From: Rallus limicola
Taxonomy: Eukaryota; Chordata; Aves; Gruiformes; Rallidae
DNA length: 64,000 nt
Assembly: GCA_022605955.1 (NCBI GenBank)
Contig: JAKCOZ010000012.1
Span: forward strand, 23,620,015-23,684,014
Direction: 5' to 3'
Below are positions 63,555 to 64,000 of the stretch, piece after piece. The position numbers were made by a program, and so were the translations under genes. The notes under the pieces are model-generated. The model did not search any database, was not told the origin of the DNA, and worked only from the letters and a program-made list of their open reading frames with translations. Within the stretch, counting starts at the first letter, position 1. Each line of letters begins with the position of its first letter.

Positions 63555-63672
63555 CCCGTTAAGAGCCCAGTCCCGCCACCCTTGCTCACACGAGAAATCC
63601 CACTGACATCGGGGAGTCTTTTCGGCCAATGAAGGACTAATTCTGTGAATAAGGATTTGCAGGAAATGGCCT
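63555..63672. mobile_element. Fragment of an old interspersed repeat (candidate)
   Basis: AGAGCCCAGTCCCGCCACCC, TTGCTCACACGAGAAATCCC, ACTGACATCGGGGAGTC, GGACTAATTCTGTGAATAAG and GATTTGCAGG resemble a palindromic repeat I recall from turtle, crocodilian and bird DNA (ccttactcacatgagtagtcccattgacttcaatgggactactcatgtgagtaaggatttgcaggatcgggccc). The centre of symmetry would be near ACTGACATCGGGGAGT. Diverged, with no terminal duplication visible. Confidence 0.45.
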
Positions 63673-64000
63673 TATCTCTTCTGCATACCACAGATCCTGC
63701 TCTCTAAAAGTGTTTGCTGTAAGCGCTTATCGTTTATGTAAGTGCCCTTCAATGGACATTTATATAATGGGGTAAATATTTAAAAAGTTGTGAGGCGCTT
63801 TAGCTATGCAGGGCTAAAGGACACGAATGCTGCTGGCTGGAGCATTGGGCACCTTTTCCCCAGGTGCCAGGAGTTATAAAAGGGAAAGCGTGTGATTGCA
63901 CCCAGGTTTGGGGAACACAGGACTGTGCAAGAGGGATCTAGATATTAGTGCTTCTAAAGTAGTATTCATTAGGGCATAAAACGCACCTCTGCCGAAAGCG

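Larger units (their letters stand above)
61076..64000. other. Gene-free DNA to window end
   Basis: Holds (TA)6, an A11 tract at 61515-61525 and the repeat fragment near 63.6 kb. No promoter, CpG island or first exon is visible at the right edge. Confidence 0.5.

Overview
The window looks like avian (or at least sauropsid) nuclear DNA. It contains two CR1 LINE copies, one ending in the CR1-type octamer tail (ATTCTGTG/ATTCTATG) and the other starting, on the minus strand, from a single copy of it. It also contains several worn fragments resembling MIR/CORE-SINE tails and inverted-repeat elements that I recall from sauropsid genomes. There is no operon structure, no bacterial or viral gene organisation and no CRISPR. 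I cannot name the species, chromosome or neighbouring genes from the sequence alone.

I found no host protein-coding gene, tRNA, rRNA or CpG-island promoter. The only coding-like reading frame I trust is the C-terminal part of a CR1 ORF2 (positions 55311-55970) in a 5'-truncated retrotransposon. The other open frames, up to about 177 codons, show no recognisable protein family and are about what chance gives in 64 kb. The window is therefore best read as a gene desert or the inside of a very large intron.

Layout: 1-26 kb is AT-rich single-copy DNA with small simple repeats. Blocks that look like conserved non-coding elements (CNEs) occur near 2.2, 6.0-6.5, 10.2-10.7, 13.7-14.0 and 18.2-18.4 kb. 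At 26.4-26.7 kb lies a minus-strand CR1. From 27 to 45 kb there are scattered MIR-like tails (27.5, 34.0, 41.0, 42.0, 44.5 kb), an old CR1 tail (35.55 kb), a triplet of PBX-HOX-type sites (29.05 kb), and CpG-retaining blocks (32.0, 37.7, 44.7 kb). From 49.9 to 50.9 kb is the strongest enhancer-like block, with homeodomain, GATA and TCF-like words and a repeated 15-mer. Another homeodomain-rich block follows at 54.3-54.5 kb, then the younger plus-strand CR1 at 55.3-56.07 kb. The final 8 kb has two candidate fragments of old inverted-repeat elements (60.95 and 63.55 kb).

Recognisable repeat content is low and several AT-rich stretches keep unusual CpG density and dense homeodomain words. This pattern fits a regulatory desert around a developmental gene outside the window. 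That is an inference: conservation cannot be seen in a single sequence, and every CNE call needs alignment to other vertebrates. I saw no convincing new biological system.
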